Positions 41,655 to 51,077 of a DNA stretch of 64,000 nucleotides are shown here, piece after piece (position 1 is the stretch's first letter; every line of letters starts with the position of its first letter). Source of the DNA: Streptomyces sp. R28 (lineage in GTDB: Bacteria; Actinomycetota; Actinomycetes; Streptomycetales; Streptomycetaceae); contig NZ_CP163439.1 of NCBI RefSeq assembly GCF_041052385.1, positions 5,445,001 through 5,509,000 of the forward strand, read 5' to 3'. Made by a program: the position numbers and the translations under genes. Below the pieces are notes generated by a model, which ran no database searches, was not told the DNA's origin, and saw nothing but the letters and a program-made list of their open reading frames with translations.

Positions 41655-42002
41655 ATGACGGGAAACCACACGGCCGAAGGGCCGAAACACAAGCGGGACC
41701 TCACACGTCGCAAGGTCGTCGTGGCCGGAGCGGGAGCCGCCGCCGCGGTGGGCGTGGGCGGCACGCTCGCGGCCGGCGCCTTCGCGGGTGAAACGAACGG
41801 CAAGGCCGCGAGCGCGTCGGCGAGCAGCACCTCCACCGGCGCGGAGGCCTGCTACAAGCTCACCTCGGAGACCACCGAGGGCCCCTACTACATCGACGCC
41901 GACAAGCTCCGCCAGGACATCACCGAGGACAAGGAGGGCATCCCGCTCACCCTTCGCATCAAGGTGATCGACGCAACGCCCTGTCAGGTCAGAGACTTGT
42001 AG
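41655..42002 (+). pseudogene. 3'-truncated Tat-exported intradiol dioxygenase gene
   Basis: The first 110 codons are the start of an exported intradiol dioxygenase: Tat signal (LTRRKVVVAGAGAAAAVGVG), CYKLTSETTEGPYYIDADKL, EGIPLTLRIKVIDATPC. At about 41984 homology stops and the frame ends after QVRDL. All iron ligands, which come later, are missing. The cut point coincides with the last codons of the convergent FG-GAP gene, so DNA was lost or replaced there. A short exported peptide might still be made. Confidence 0.78.
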
Positions 42003-45000
42003 CCGCTCCACCCGCTCGCGATCTGGGTTCGCGAGCCGAACGACCCCTTCCCGTCCCCGCTGTTGCGCCACGCGTTGCCGCTGGTGTCGCGGGAGACGAG
42101 GTCCGGGTGGCCGTCGTCCGTGATGTCACCGACACCGACGACGACGTTGTAGCCGCCGCCCCAGTTCGCGAACAGCTTCACCCGGGCGGCGAAGGTGCCG
42201 TCGCCCTTGCCGTTGTAGCGCCACAGGGTGTTCGCGGTGTCCTGGGCGAGGAGGTCGGGCCTGCCGTCGCCGGTGATGTCCCCGACGCCGACGATCTTCT
42301 TGTAGCCCTTCCAGTTGTCGTAGAGCTTCACCCGGGCGGCCAGCTTGCCGTCGCTCGTGCCCTTGTAGAGGTAGACCGCTCCGGTGGACGAGTTCCGCGC
42401 GATCAGGTCCGGGCGTCCGTCACCGCTCAGGTCACCGGGCGAGGTCAGCACGTTGTACTGCGTCCAGCCGCTGGTCGCGAGGGTCGTGTACGACGTCGAC
42501 GGCTTGAGCACCGAGCCGCAGCCCGGCTTGTACAGCCGCAGGGCGCCGCTGCTGTAGCGCACGAGGACGTCGTTGCAGCGGTCACCGCTCAGGTCGCCGA
42601 ACGGGACGGCCAGGACGGTGGTGGCCCAGCCGGTGCCGGTGTACTTGTCGCCGAACTTGCCGGTGCCGGTGCCGCTGTGGAAGGTCAGGCCACCGGAGGA
42701 GTTCAGGGTGAGCAGGTCGCCGCGGCCGTCCGAGCCGTCGGGGCTGACGAAGTCGCGGCGGACCGGCGCTCCGCGCTGGAGGAAGGCCTCGCCGGTGCTG
42801 ACCGTGTTCTCCGTGGCGCTGGCGAGGCCGGTCGCCTTCAGGGTCCACTTGAACCAGCCGCTGGGGAAGTAACTCCCGTCGGCCGTCTTGCCGTTCCAGG
42901 ACACCGACACCCGGTCCGGGGTCGCGCCGCCGGTGAGCGTGCGGGTCGCCTTGCCGTTCGCGCCGCTCTGCACGGAGGTGAGGGTGAGCGACCAGGAGGT
43001 GACCGGGCGGGACAGCACCCAGTCGGCCTCGAAGGGCACGTTCGGGGCCGCATAGCTGCCGGCCGACGTCTCGAAGGCCGTCACGGCGGACGGGGCGATG
43101 CCGGTGGTCGTGACGTGGGTGCGCTCGTAGTCGTCGAACCAGGCGACCAGGCCGGTGTACTCGTCGACCGTCCAGCGGTAACGGCGGTCCGCCGTCAGAC
43201 CGTTGGCGGCCAGGCCGGACGCGATCACCCGCGTGCTCCCGGTGGCCGACTCGGTGAGGACCAGGGTGTGGGCGGCGTGGTCGTGGCGGACGGTGAAGCC
43301 GTCGCCCAGCAGCACGTCACCGGGGACGACCGCCTTCGACGTAGCGGCCTTGGTGTCGTAGACCCCGGCCGAGTCCGCCCCGCAGGCCCAGTACACCCAG
43401 CGGCCCGCCGCCTGCAGTTCGCTCGGCACACAGGCCAGGCCCGGCACGGTCACCGTGGAGAGCGTCTTCGCCAGCGGGATGCTGTACGAGGTGAGCTTGC
43501 CGGCGGTGGTGGTGGCGCTCCAGAGGGTCGAGCCGTTCAGGGCGGCGGCGCGGACGGTCCGCTTCAGCTTCTGGCCCTGGCCGAACTCGCCCACGTACTG
43601 CGCCGGGGTGGTGCCGCCGGAGTTGTAGACGGCGTAGTCGTCGGAGACGTCCACGATCGCGCCGCCCTGGCCGCCGAAGTCCAGGTAGTGGCCGCCGATG
43701 GCCTTGAGCCGGTCGTCGCCGAGGCCTTCGCCCTCGTCGGTGCCGCCGTTCGTGTCCAGGTAGACGTCCTCGGCGGAGAGGTTCCCCCACAGCGCCGCGC
43801 AGGTGGTGCCCGCGTACGGGCAGACCGGCCCGTACATCGAGCCGCTCTCCGTGGCGGCGGACGCCGTCAGCGCGGTGGAGCCGTCGGTGGTGAGGGTGCG
43901 TACCGAAGTGGTGTCCGTGGTGGTACTGGCCGGGTCGTCCTCGGCGACGCGCAGGCTGCCGCGGCTGAGCGCGATGCCCGTCTTGGTGTTCTCCACCGCC
44001 GGGGCCTCCCGGACCTTCTCCAGCTTCAGCGTGCCGTCCTCGGCCCGGCCGACCCGCTGCACCCACCAGTCGGTGGCGTCGGTGCCGCCCGTGACGAGGG
44101 CACCGCCGCCGTCGGTCGCCAGCGCGTACTCGCCGGCACTCGTCAGCAGGGTCTGCTGCACCGAGGGGTCGGTGACGCTGACCGCGAGCAGCTTGGAGCC
44201 GAGCTCACGGGACGACAGCGGCAGCAGCAGCCAGTCGCCGACCAGGACCGGGTCACCGTCGAGCGCGCCGGGGTGCGCGGGCAGCTTGACGAGCTGCTCG
44301 GCGGCGGCGAGGTCGGTGCGGGACTTCAGGTGCAGCTCGGCGGTGCCCTCCTGGTACCAGCCGATGCGGTCCTCGCTCATCACGTAGTGCGAGGCGTAGG
44401 TGGCGTCGGAGAACACATCGGTGTTCACGGCCGAGGCGACGTCGATGTAGCCGATCCTGCTGGTGTCGACCGACCAGAGCACGCCCGAGGAGTCCGCGGC
44501 GAGGACGTCGTCGCTCCCCACGGCCGTCGGATCACCGGTCACCTCGCGGGCGTGCCACTCGCCGTCGACCTTGTCGATCAGGGAGTAGCTGGTGACGACC
44601 GTGTCCCCGGCCAGGGCCCGGTAGTAGCCGTGCGTGGTGGAGCCGGGCCAGCTCAGGCTCCTGGCCGTGGCCGTGGCCGGGTCCCAGAGGGTGACGGTCG
44701 AGGACGACACCGACGACGACGGCAGGGCGACCAGGTCGCCGTCCGACCCGTACCAGGCCGGACGGCACTCGGAGTCGATGTAGTAGCAGGGGGAGGTCGG
44801 GGCGTACACGCTCCCGTCGGCCTTCTTGACGGTGACGGTCCGACCCGTCGCGTAGTCGGTCCATTGCATTCCGGCCCTGCCGGTCTGCCGGTGCAGGAAG
44901 CCGCTGTCGCCGGCCACGTACGGGCGGTCGGTGCGCGGCGTGGTGGTGCTGGGGTCGACCAGCGTGATCGCGGTGGTGTCGGCTTCGGCCGCTTCCGCGG

Positions 45001-45106
45001 AGCCGCCGCCCTCCGACAGGACGACTATGGACGCGGCCGCGACGGCGAGCGCGAGCGAGGAGACGGCGGCGGCCAGCCCGCCCCGTCTCAGGGCGTGTCT
45101 GCCCAC
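41984..45106 (-). CDS. Large secreted FG-GAP/VCBS repeat protein
   Basis: A 1040-aa exported protein: signal peptide (RRGGLAAAVSSLALAVAAAS), a long beta-propeller-like body, an FlgD-like Ig segment (SLTLTSVQSGANGKATRTL), and four FG-GAP repeats at the C-terminus with Ca-binding DLSGDGRPDL, DITGDGRPDL, DITDDGHPDL type loops. The mature protein is extracellular. No catalytic motif is seen; carbohydrate or surface binding is possible. GTG 45106 has GGAGG upstream. Its 3' end overlaps the dioxygenase relic by 19 bp. Confidence 0.85.
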   Translation of the reverse strand: MGRHALRRGGLAAAVSSLALAVAAASIVVLSEGGGSAEAAEADTTAITLVDPSTTTPRTDRPYVAGDSGFLHRQTGRAGMQWTDYATGRTVTVKKADGSVYAPTSPCYYIDSECRPAWYGSDGDLVALPSSSVSSSTVTLWDPATATARSLSWPGSTTHGYYRALAGDTVVTSYSLIDKVDGEWHAREVTGDPTAVGSDDVLAADSSGVLWSVDTSRIGYIDVASAVNTDVFSDATYASHYVMSEDRIGWYQEGTAELHLKSRTDLAAAEQLVKLPAHPGALDGDPVLVGDWLLLPLSSRELGSKLLAVSVTDPSVQQTLLTSAGEYALATDGGGALVTGGTDATDWWVQRVGRAEDGTLKLEKVREAPAVENTKTGIALSRGSLRVAEDDPASTTTDTTSVRTLTTDGSTALTASAATESGSMYGPVCPYAGTTCAALWGNLSAEDVYLDTNGGTDEGEGLGDDRLKAIGGHYLDFGGQGGAIVDVSDDYAVYNSGGTTPAQYVGEFGQGQKLKRTVRAAALNGSTLWSATTTAGKLTSYSIPLAKTLSTVTVPGLACVPSELQAAGRWVYWACGADSAGVYDTKAATSKAVVPGDVLLGDGFTVRHDHAAHTLVLTESATGSTRVIASGLAANGLTADRRYRWTVDEYTGLVAWFDDYERTHVTTTGIAPSAVTAFETSAGSYAAPNVPFEADWVLSRPVTSWSLTLTSVQSGANGKATRTLTGGATPDRVSVSWNGKTADGSYFPSGWFKWTLKATGLASATENTVSTGEAFLQRGAPVRRDFVSPDGSDGRGDLLTLNSSGGLTFHSGTGTGKFGDKYTGTGWATTVLAVPFGDLSGDRCNDVLVRYSSGALRLYKPGCGSVLKPSTSYTTLATSGWTQYNVLTSPGDLSGDGRPDLIARNSSTGAVYLYKGTSDGKLAARVKLYDNWKGYKKIVGVGDITGDGRPDLLAQDTANTLWRYNGKGDGTFAARVKLFANWGGGYNVVVGVGDITDDGHPDLVSRDTSGNAWRNSGDGKGSFGSRTQIASGWSGYKSLT

Positions 45107-45236
45107 GTGAAGTTCCCTCCCCTACGAGGGCCCGTGCCCTCGCACAAGTGGCCGGATCTTATCAGGGGCTTATGCCGGGCAGTGGGCGCGTTCGCGCAGG
45201 TGAAGGAGGTGAGGCGGGGCGACCGTCAGGGAATCG

Positions 45237-45914
45237 TCACTCCCCTTCCGTCGGCGGCCTGAGCGCCTCCTCCTCCAACAGCCGCTCGGCGATGTCGTCC
45301 GCCCACGCCCGGGCCCACCGGCGGAGCGTCGGAACCGACTCCGCGTCCAGGCCGCCCACGACGAACTCCCCGTCGTGCAACAGCTCCGTGGCCTCCAGGC
45401 GGGACTGGAGGTCCGCCAGGTCGAACTCGTCCCAGGCGTGGCGGCGGCCCAGTTCCTCCAGGTCGGGGTAGCTCCAGTGGGCCGCGGTCAGATAGACGTC
45501 GGCGAGGTCGCGCGCGGCACCCCGGTCGGTCACGGCGCGAACCTTCGTGCCGATGAGGTCCTCCAGGGAGAGGGCCGGGCCGAGGCCGGTCGTCACCGGG
45601 GGCCGCCAGAAGGTCTCCTTCAGCAGGTCAACGGCACGTTCCTGGTCCGTGTCGGGGTCCGTGACGAGCAGCCGGGTGGAGAGCGGGTCGGTCTCCAGGG
45701 GACGTACCCGCCAGCCGCGTTCCGTCAGGCCGTGCCGGACCATGGCCGCGATCTGGTCCATGGGCTCGGGGTGTTCGGTCGCCACCTCCACCGACCGCGC
45801 CTGCCGGGCGGTCAGGCCGTGCGCCCGGACCGCGCAGTCGCCGGCCAGGACGAGCGGGTAGCGGACGCCGACGGCGAGGACGTCGGACAGGAGGTCGCGG
45901 TGCGGGGGCAGCAT
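45237..45914 (-). CDS. AbiEii-like nucleotidyltransferase domain protein, orphan
   Basis: A 225-aa protein resembling the AbiEii/MenT nucleotidyltransferase fold: YPLVLAGDCAVRAHGLTAR in place of GGTAL-R-S-DiD, and ALSLEDLIGTKVRAVTDRGA followed by RDLADVYL, the family C-terminal motif. The two catalytic Asps expected in the DxD position appear as SVEVA, so toxin activity is doubtful. No antitoxin (AbiEi) gene is next to it. ATG 45914 is the best start; the longer open frame upstream runs antisense through the DoxX fragment. Confidence 0.65.
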   Translation of the reverse strand: MLPPHRDLLSDVLAVGVRYPLVLAGDCAVRAHGLTARQARSVEVATEHPEPMDQIAAMVRHGLTERGWRVRPLETDPLSTRLLVTDPDTDQERAVDLLKETFWRPPVTTGLGPALSLEDLIGTKVRAVTDRGAARDLADVYLTAAHWSYPDLEELGRRHAWDEFDLADLQSRLEATELLHDGEFVVGGLDAESVPTLRRWARAWADDIAERLLEEEALRPPTEGE

Positions 45915-46004
45915 GGTGGCCCCGATTATCGCGGTCGCGCCGGGTTCGGCCCGGACCGGCGTGCCGTCGGCATGCGGATCCGTGCACCCGAAAGACGGGC
46001 GGCC

Positions 46005-46100
46005 GCCGCTGTCACACTCTGTGCCCCGCTCGTGGTGGACCTGGCTCGGGCTGGCCAAGGGTGCGGGTGCCGTGGGGCTGCTGGTCGGACTGTTCGTGGG
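46005..46100 (+). pseudogene. Fragment of a DoxX-like gene
   Basis: 46020-46100 encodes VPRSWWTWLGLAKGAGAVGL, nearly identical in protein and DNA to the middle of the intact DoxX-like gene at 48811. Just upstream, CCGCTGTCACACT (46006-46018) matches the sequence before that gene's promoter. Everything between, and the rest of the gene, is missing, so this is the scar of an internal deletion in a duplicate copy. Confidence 0.75.
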
Positions 46101-46106
46101 AGAAAC

Positions 46107-46146
46107 GATCCGGGCCGGACGGGGACCTCCCCGTCCGGCCCGGATC
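46107..46146. terminator. Very long perfect terminator hairpin
   Basis: An 18-bp perfect stem: GATCCGGGCCGGACGGGG (46107-46124) and its complement (46129-46146) with an ACCT loop. It lies 13 bp beyond the stop of the PH-domain gene. Confidence 0.85.
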
Positions 46147-46158
46147 ACGTCTGCTGCC

Positions 46159-46524
46159 CTACTTCGCCACGAACTGCGTCAGGATCGCCTGCACCTCGTA
46201 GATGTCGACGCCCTTGGTGAACGTCTTCTCGATGGGCGTCGGCGTCCCCGAGACCCAGATCTTCAGCTCGGCGTCCAGGTCGAAGGTGCCGGCGGTCTCG
46301 ACCGCGAAGTGCGTGATGCTGCGGTAGGGGATGGAGTGGTACTCCACCTTCTTGCCGGTGATGCCCTGCTTGTCGACCAGGATCAGACGACGGTCGGTGA
46401 ACAGGATGGTGTCGCGTATCAGCAGGTACGCGGCGTGCACCTGCTCACCGTGACCCAGCAGACGCGCGTAGTCCTGCTGCGCCTGCCCCTGGTCGATGGT
46501 GTGCGCGTTCCCGAACAGTGCCAT
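46159..46524 (-). CDS. Bacterial PH-domain protein
   Basis: A 121-aa protein that is a single bacterial PH-like domain (DUF1696 type): MALFGNAHTIDQGQAQQDYA, LLIRDTILFTDRRLILVDKQ, YHSIPYRSITHFAVETAG, LKIWVSG. Such proteins form ring oligomers; their role is unknown. ATG 46524 follows a GGGGGGAT stretch. It is monocistronic with a strong terminator. Confidence 0.85.
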   Translation of the reverse strand: MALFGNAHTIDQGQAQQDYARLLGHGEQVHAAYLLIRDTILFTDRRLILVDKQGITGKKVEYHSIPYRSITHFAVETAGTFDLDAELKIWVSGTPTPIEKTFTKGVDIYEVQAILTQFVAK

Positions 46525-46618
46525 GGATGGATCCCCCCACTTGGCGGCCTTGACGGCCCAGCATGATCTTCGCAATGTATAGCGCCTCGGGGGTGTCCAG
46601 GCATAGAGGCGTAAACGA

Positions 46619-47095
46619 TCAGGTGTCGTACGAACCGTCCCAGGGCGCACCGAAACCGAGCAGGTCCGGGTAGAGCTCGGCCCAGGCCTCGCCGTCGTCC
46701 TCTCCGGTCACCAGGCCGAACACCACGCCGTCCACGGTGAGTTGGAAAGGGCGGATCGCGATGTCCGTGTACGTACGCCGGGGGAGGCTGCGCAACCCGG
46801 TGGCCAGGCGGGCGCGGGCGCGTGCGATGACCGAGTCGGGGCCGTGCGGGGCGAGCTGCTGCTCGGCCCAGGTGCCGGCGCACCATATCTCCGAGTCGCG
46901 GTACCTGCCGTCGGCGTCGAAGGTGTGGAGGACCGCGTAGAGGCGTTTGTGCTCTTCCCAGCCGGTGCCGAGGTCGAAGCCCTTGGGAAAGGCGTACGTG
47001 ACCGAACCCATGAACTGTCCGTCCGCGTAATGGCCGATCGCCTCGGTACGGCCGTGCGGCTCGTAGGCGATCGGGATGACCTCTGGGACTGCCAT
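46619..47095 (-). CDS. Conserved actinobacterial protein of unknown function
   Basis: A 158-aa soluble protein: MAVPEVIPIAYEPHGRTEAI, YADGQFMGSVTYAFPKGF, HTFDADGRYRDSEIWCAGTW. I do not recognise a domain. Aromatic and charged residues are spread evenly, and there is no signal or membrane segment. No clear ribosome site precedes ATG 47095. It is divergent from the pectate lyase gene. Confidence 0.65.
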   Translation of the reverse strand: MAVPEVIPIAYEPHGRTEAIGHYADGQFMGSVTYAFPKGFDLGTGWEEHKRLYAVLHTFDADGRYRDSEIWCAGTWAEQQLAPHGPDSVIARARARLATGLRSLPRRTYTDIAIRPFQLTVDGVVFGLVTGEDDGEAWAELYPDLLGFGAPWDGSYDT

Positions 47096-47318
47096 GGCGG
47101 AAACCATACGGTCGTGTAGGGGGGCATGGTGGCGGTGGGGCGCGATCGATGCCAACCGGATGGGCAACATCCGCGTGATGTCCCCGAGTTGGGCACGGAT
47201 CAGTCAAAAAATTCACGGCACCTTTCAGATCTCCGCGACCACAGACGGACCAAAAGCCCGCTCACGCGGGCCCGCTCGCCGGCGCGCGAGCCTCACCGAG
47301 GTACGTAAGGACTCATTC

Positions 47319-48671
47319 GTGGCATCCCCTTCCCACCGCCCCACCCACCGTCGTTCCCTCCGCGGACGCCGCACCGTCGTCGTCACCGCCGCCGTCGCTG
47401 CCGCCGGCATAGGTGCCGGGGTCTTCGTGCTGAACGCGAACGCCGGCGCGGTCGACCTGTACCACCAGGCGCTGCCCGCCAAGGACGGCTGGGCGGCCTC
47501 CGGCGCCGGTACGACGGGCGGCTCGAAGGCGGACTCCGCACACGTGTACACCGTCAGCACCCGCGCCCAGCTCGTGAAGGCGCTGGGGTCGGTCTCCGAC
47601 ACCACGCCCCGGATCATCAAGATCAAGGGCACCATCGACGCCAACACCGACGACGTCGGCAAGAAGCTGACCTGCGCCGACTACGCCTCCGGCACCGGCT
47701 ACTCGCTCTCCGCCTACCTCAAGGCCTACGACCCGGCGACCTACGGCAAGAAGGCGCCGTCCGGCACGCAGGAGAACGCCCGCAAGGCCGCCGCGGACAA
47801 ACAGAAGAAGAACATCGTCTTCCGCGTCCCCGCCAACACCACCGTCGTGGGCGTCCCCGGCACGAACGCCGGCATCAAGGGCGGCAGCCTGCAGGTGCAG
47901 AACGTCAAGAACGTCATCGTCCGCAACCTCACCTTCGCCGACACCCAGGACTGCTTCCCGCAGTGGGACCCCACCGACGGCTCGACGGGCGAGTGGAACT
48001 CCAACTACGACGCCGTCACCCTGCGCGGGGTGACCAACGTGTGGGCGGACCACAACACGTTCACCGACGCGCCGACCTTCGACAGCGCCGAGAAGACCTA
48101 CTTCGGCCGCAAGTACCAGGTCCACGACGGAGCCCTCGACATCACCAACGGCTCCGACCTGGTGACCGTCGAACGCAACCTGTTCAGCAACCACGACAAG
48201 ACGATGCTGATCGGCAGCAGCGACACCGACAGCACCGGCAAGCTGCGCGTCACCATCCACCACAACGTGTGGAAGGGGATCGTGCAGCGGGCGCCCCTGG
48301 CCCGCATCGGCCAGATCCACCTCTACAACAACGTCTACGACACGACCACACTCAACGGCTACGCGCCGAAGTACAGCATCGACTCCCGCGCCAGGGCTCA
48401 GGTCGTCGCCGAGCACAACGCCTGGAAGCTGCCGTCCGGCGCCAAGGTCGCCAAGCTGCTGAGCGGCGACGGCACCGGCTCGATCGCCGGCGGCGGCAAC
48501 CTCGTCAACGGCACGACGACCGACATCGTGGCCGCCTGCAACGCCGCGAGCTCGAAGAAGATCAAGACGACGGTGAACTGGAAGCCGGCCCTGACGGCGG
48601 GTCTCCAGACGTCGGTGAAGAACCTGATCACCGAGCTGACGGGCACGACGGGTGCCGGGGCGCTGTCCTGA
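47319..48671 (+). CDS. Secreted pectate lyase, PL1 family
   Basis: A 450-aa exported right-handed beta-helix enzyme that cleaves polygalacturonate by beta-elimination. Signal peptide at the N-terminus (RGRRTVVVTAAVAAAGIGAG), then Ca-site and core motifs VWADHNTFTDAP, DGALDITNGSDLVTVERNLF, and IHHNVWKGIVQRAPLARIG with the catalytic Arg region, then IHLYNNVYD. GTG 47319 with AAGGA upstream gives a proper signal peptide; the longer frame is not used. This fits a soil saprophyte. The leader holds a CG-rich stem near 47258-47293. Confidence 0.9.
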   Translation: MASPSHRPTHRRSLRGRRTVVVTAAVAAAGIGAGVFVLNANAGAVDLYHQALPAKDGWAASGAGTTGGSKADSAHVYTVSTRAQLVKALGSVSDTTPRIIKIKGTIDANTDDVGKKLTCADYASGTGYSLSAYLKAYDPATYGKKAPSGTQENARKAAADKQKKNIVFRVPANTTVVGVPGTNAGIKGGSLQVQNVKNVIVRNLTFADTQDCFPQWDPTDGSTGEWNSNYDAVTLRGVTNVWADHNTFTDAPTFDSAEKTYFGRKYQVHDGALDITNGSDLVTVERNLFSNHDKTMLIGSSDTDSTGKLRVTIHHNVWKGIVQRAPLARIGQIHLYNNVYDTTTLNGYAPKYSIDSRARAQVVAEHNAWKLPSGAKVAKLLSGDGTGSIAGGGNLVNGTTTDIVAACNAASSKKIKTTVNWKPALTAGLQTSVKNLITELTGTTGAGALS

Positions 48672-48714
48672 CGCCGGGCTGACGTACGGCTGAGGAAATC
48701 TCCTGGTCTGCCGC

Positions 48715-48741
48715 TGTCACACTTGCGCGGTGCCCGGCGTC
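48715..48741 (+). promoter_or_regulatory. ECF41-type sigma factor promoter
   Basis: TGTCACA (48715-48721), a 16-bp spacer, then CGTC (48738-48741): an exact match to the ECF41 promoter form TGTCACA-N16-CGTC. It is 70 bp before the DoxX-like start codon. No ECF41 sigma gene is in the window. Confidence 0.7.
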
Positions 48742-48810
48742 AGGGAGGCAGTGGACCCGCCGCACGGCACCGGCCGTGCGGTTCCGACCGCAGCTGACCT
48801 GGAGTTCCTC

Positions 48811-49149
48811 ATGCAGACCGCACACGTCGTCGTCACCGTCGTGGCCGCCCTGATGGCCGGATTCTCCGGCACCGTCCTGCTCATGCGGGCCCAGTGGATC
48901 GTGCAGGCGCTCACCGACTACTCCGTGCCCCGGTCGTGGTGGACCTGGCTCGGGCTGGCGAAGGCCGCCGGGGCCGTGGGGCTGGTGGTCGGCCTGCTCG
49001 TGCCCGTGATCGGGGTGCTGGCCGGGGTCGGTCTGGTGCTGTACTTCCTCGGGGCCGCGGTGACGGTGGCGCGGGCCCGGTGGTACGCGCACATCCCGTT
49101 CCCACTGGTGTACGCCGCCCCGGTCGTCGGCGCGCTCGCTCTGGCGTAG
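48811..49149 (+). CDS. DoxX-like small membrane protein
   Basis: A 112-aa protein with about four hydrophobic helices (VVVTVVAALMAGFSGTVLLM; AAGAVGLVVGLLVPVIGVLA; GVGLVLYFLGAAVTVARARW; PLVYAAPVVGALALA) and the conserved SVPRSWWTWLGLAKAAGA loop, typical of the DoxX-like (DUF4267-like) group. Members often sit in redox or ECF41 regulons. ATG 48811 has GGAG 7 bp upstream. A broken second copy is at 46005-46100. Confidence 0.82.
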   Translation: MQTAHVVVTVVAALMAGFSGTVLLMRAQWIVQALTDYSVPRSWWTWLGLAKAAGAVGLVVGLLVPVIGVLAGVGLVLYFLGAAVTVARARWYAHIPFPLVYAAPVVGALALA

Positions 49150-49161
49150 GGGTGTGCGCCA

Positions 49162-49199
49162 GGGGCCCGGAACCAGCCGAGTGCGGTTCCGGGCCCCTT
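49162..49199. terminator. Bidirectional terminator between DoxX-like gene and metG
   Basis: GGGGCCCGGAACC (49162-49174) pairs perfectly with GGTTCCGGGCCCC (49185-49197), flanked by A and TT. It lies between convergent genes. Confidence 0.85.
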
Positions 49200-49216
49200 C
49201 GGGTGCGCGACGCGTA

Positions 49217-50932
<1,716 letters not shown>

Positions 50933-51077
50933 CGGGGGCTGCTCCCATGTCGGTCGTTTTGCGAACCTTGAAATCGTAGCCGACACAGGTGGGCCGCCCG
51001 CTTCCCGTTTTAAGGGGTGGGAAGGGGGCGGCCGTGGGTGAGGGTGGGCGAGGCGGTGGCTGGACCGCTCCCGTCGG

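Noticed and set aside
45090..45112. CACGTGAAGTT near the FG-GAP start as a third parS
   Set aside because: Only half of the palindrome is present (GTTTCACGTGAAAC is not matched).
42107..45262. A 1051-codon forward frame opposite the FG-GAP gene
   Set aside because: It is antisense to a gene with signal peptide and FG-GAP repeats and has low-complexity Gly/Arg/Val composition.
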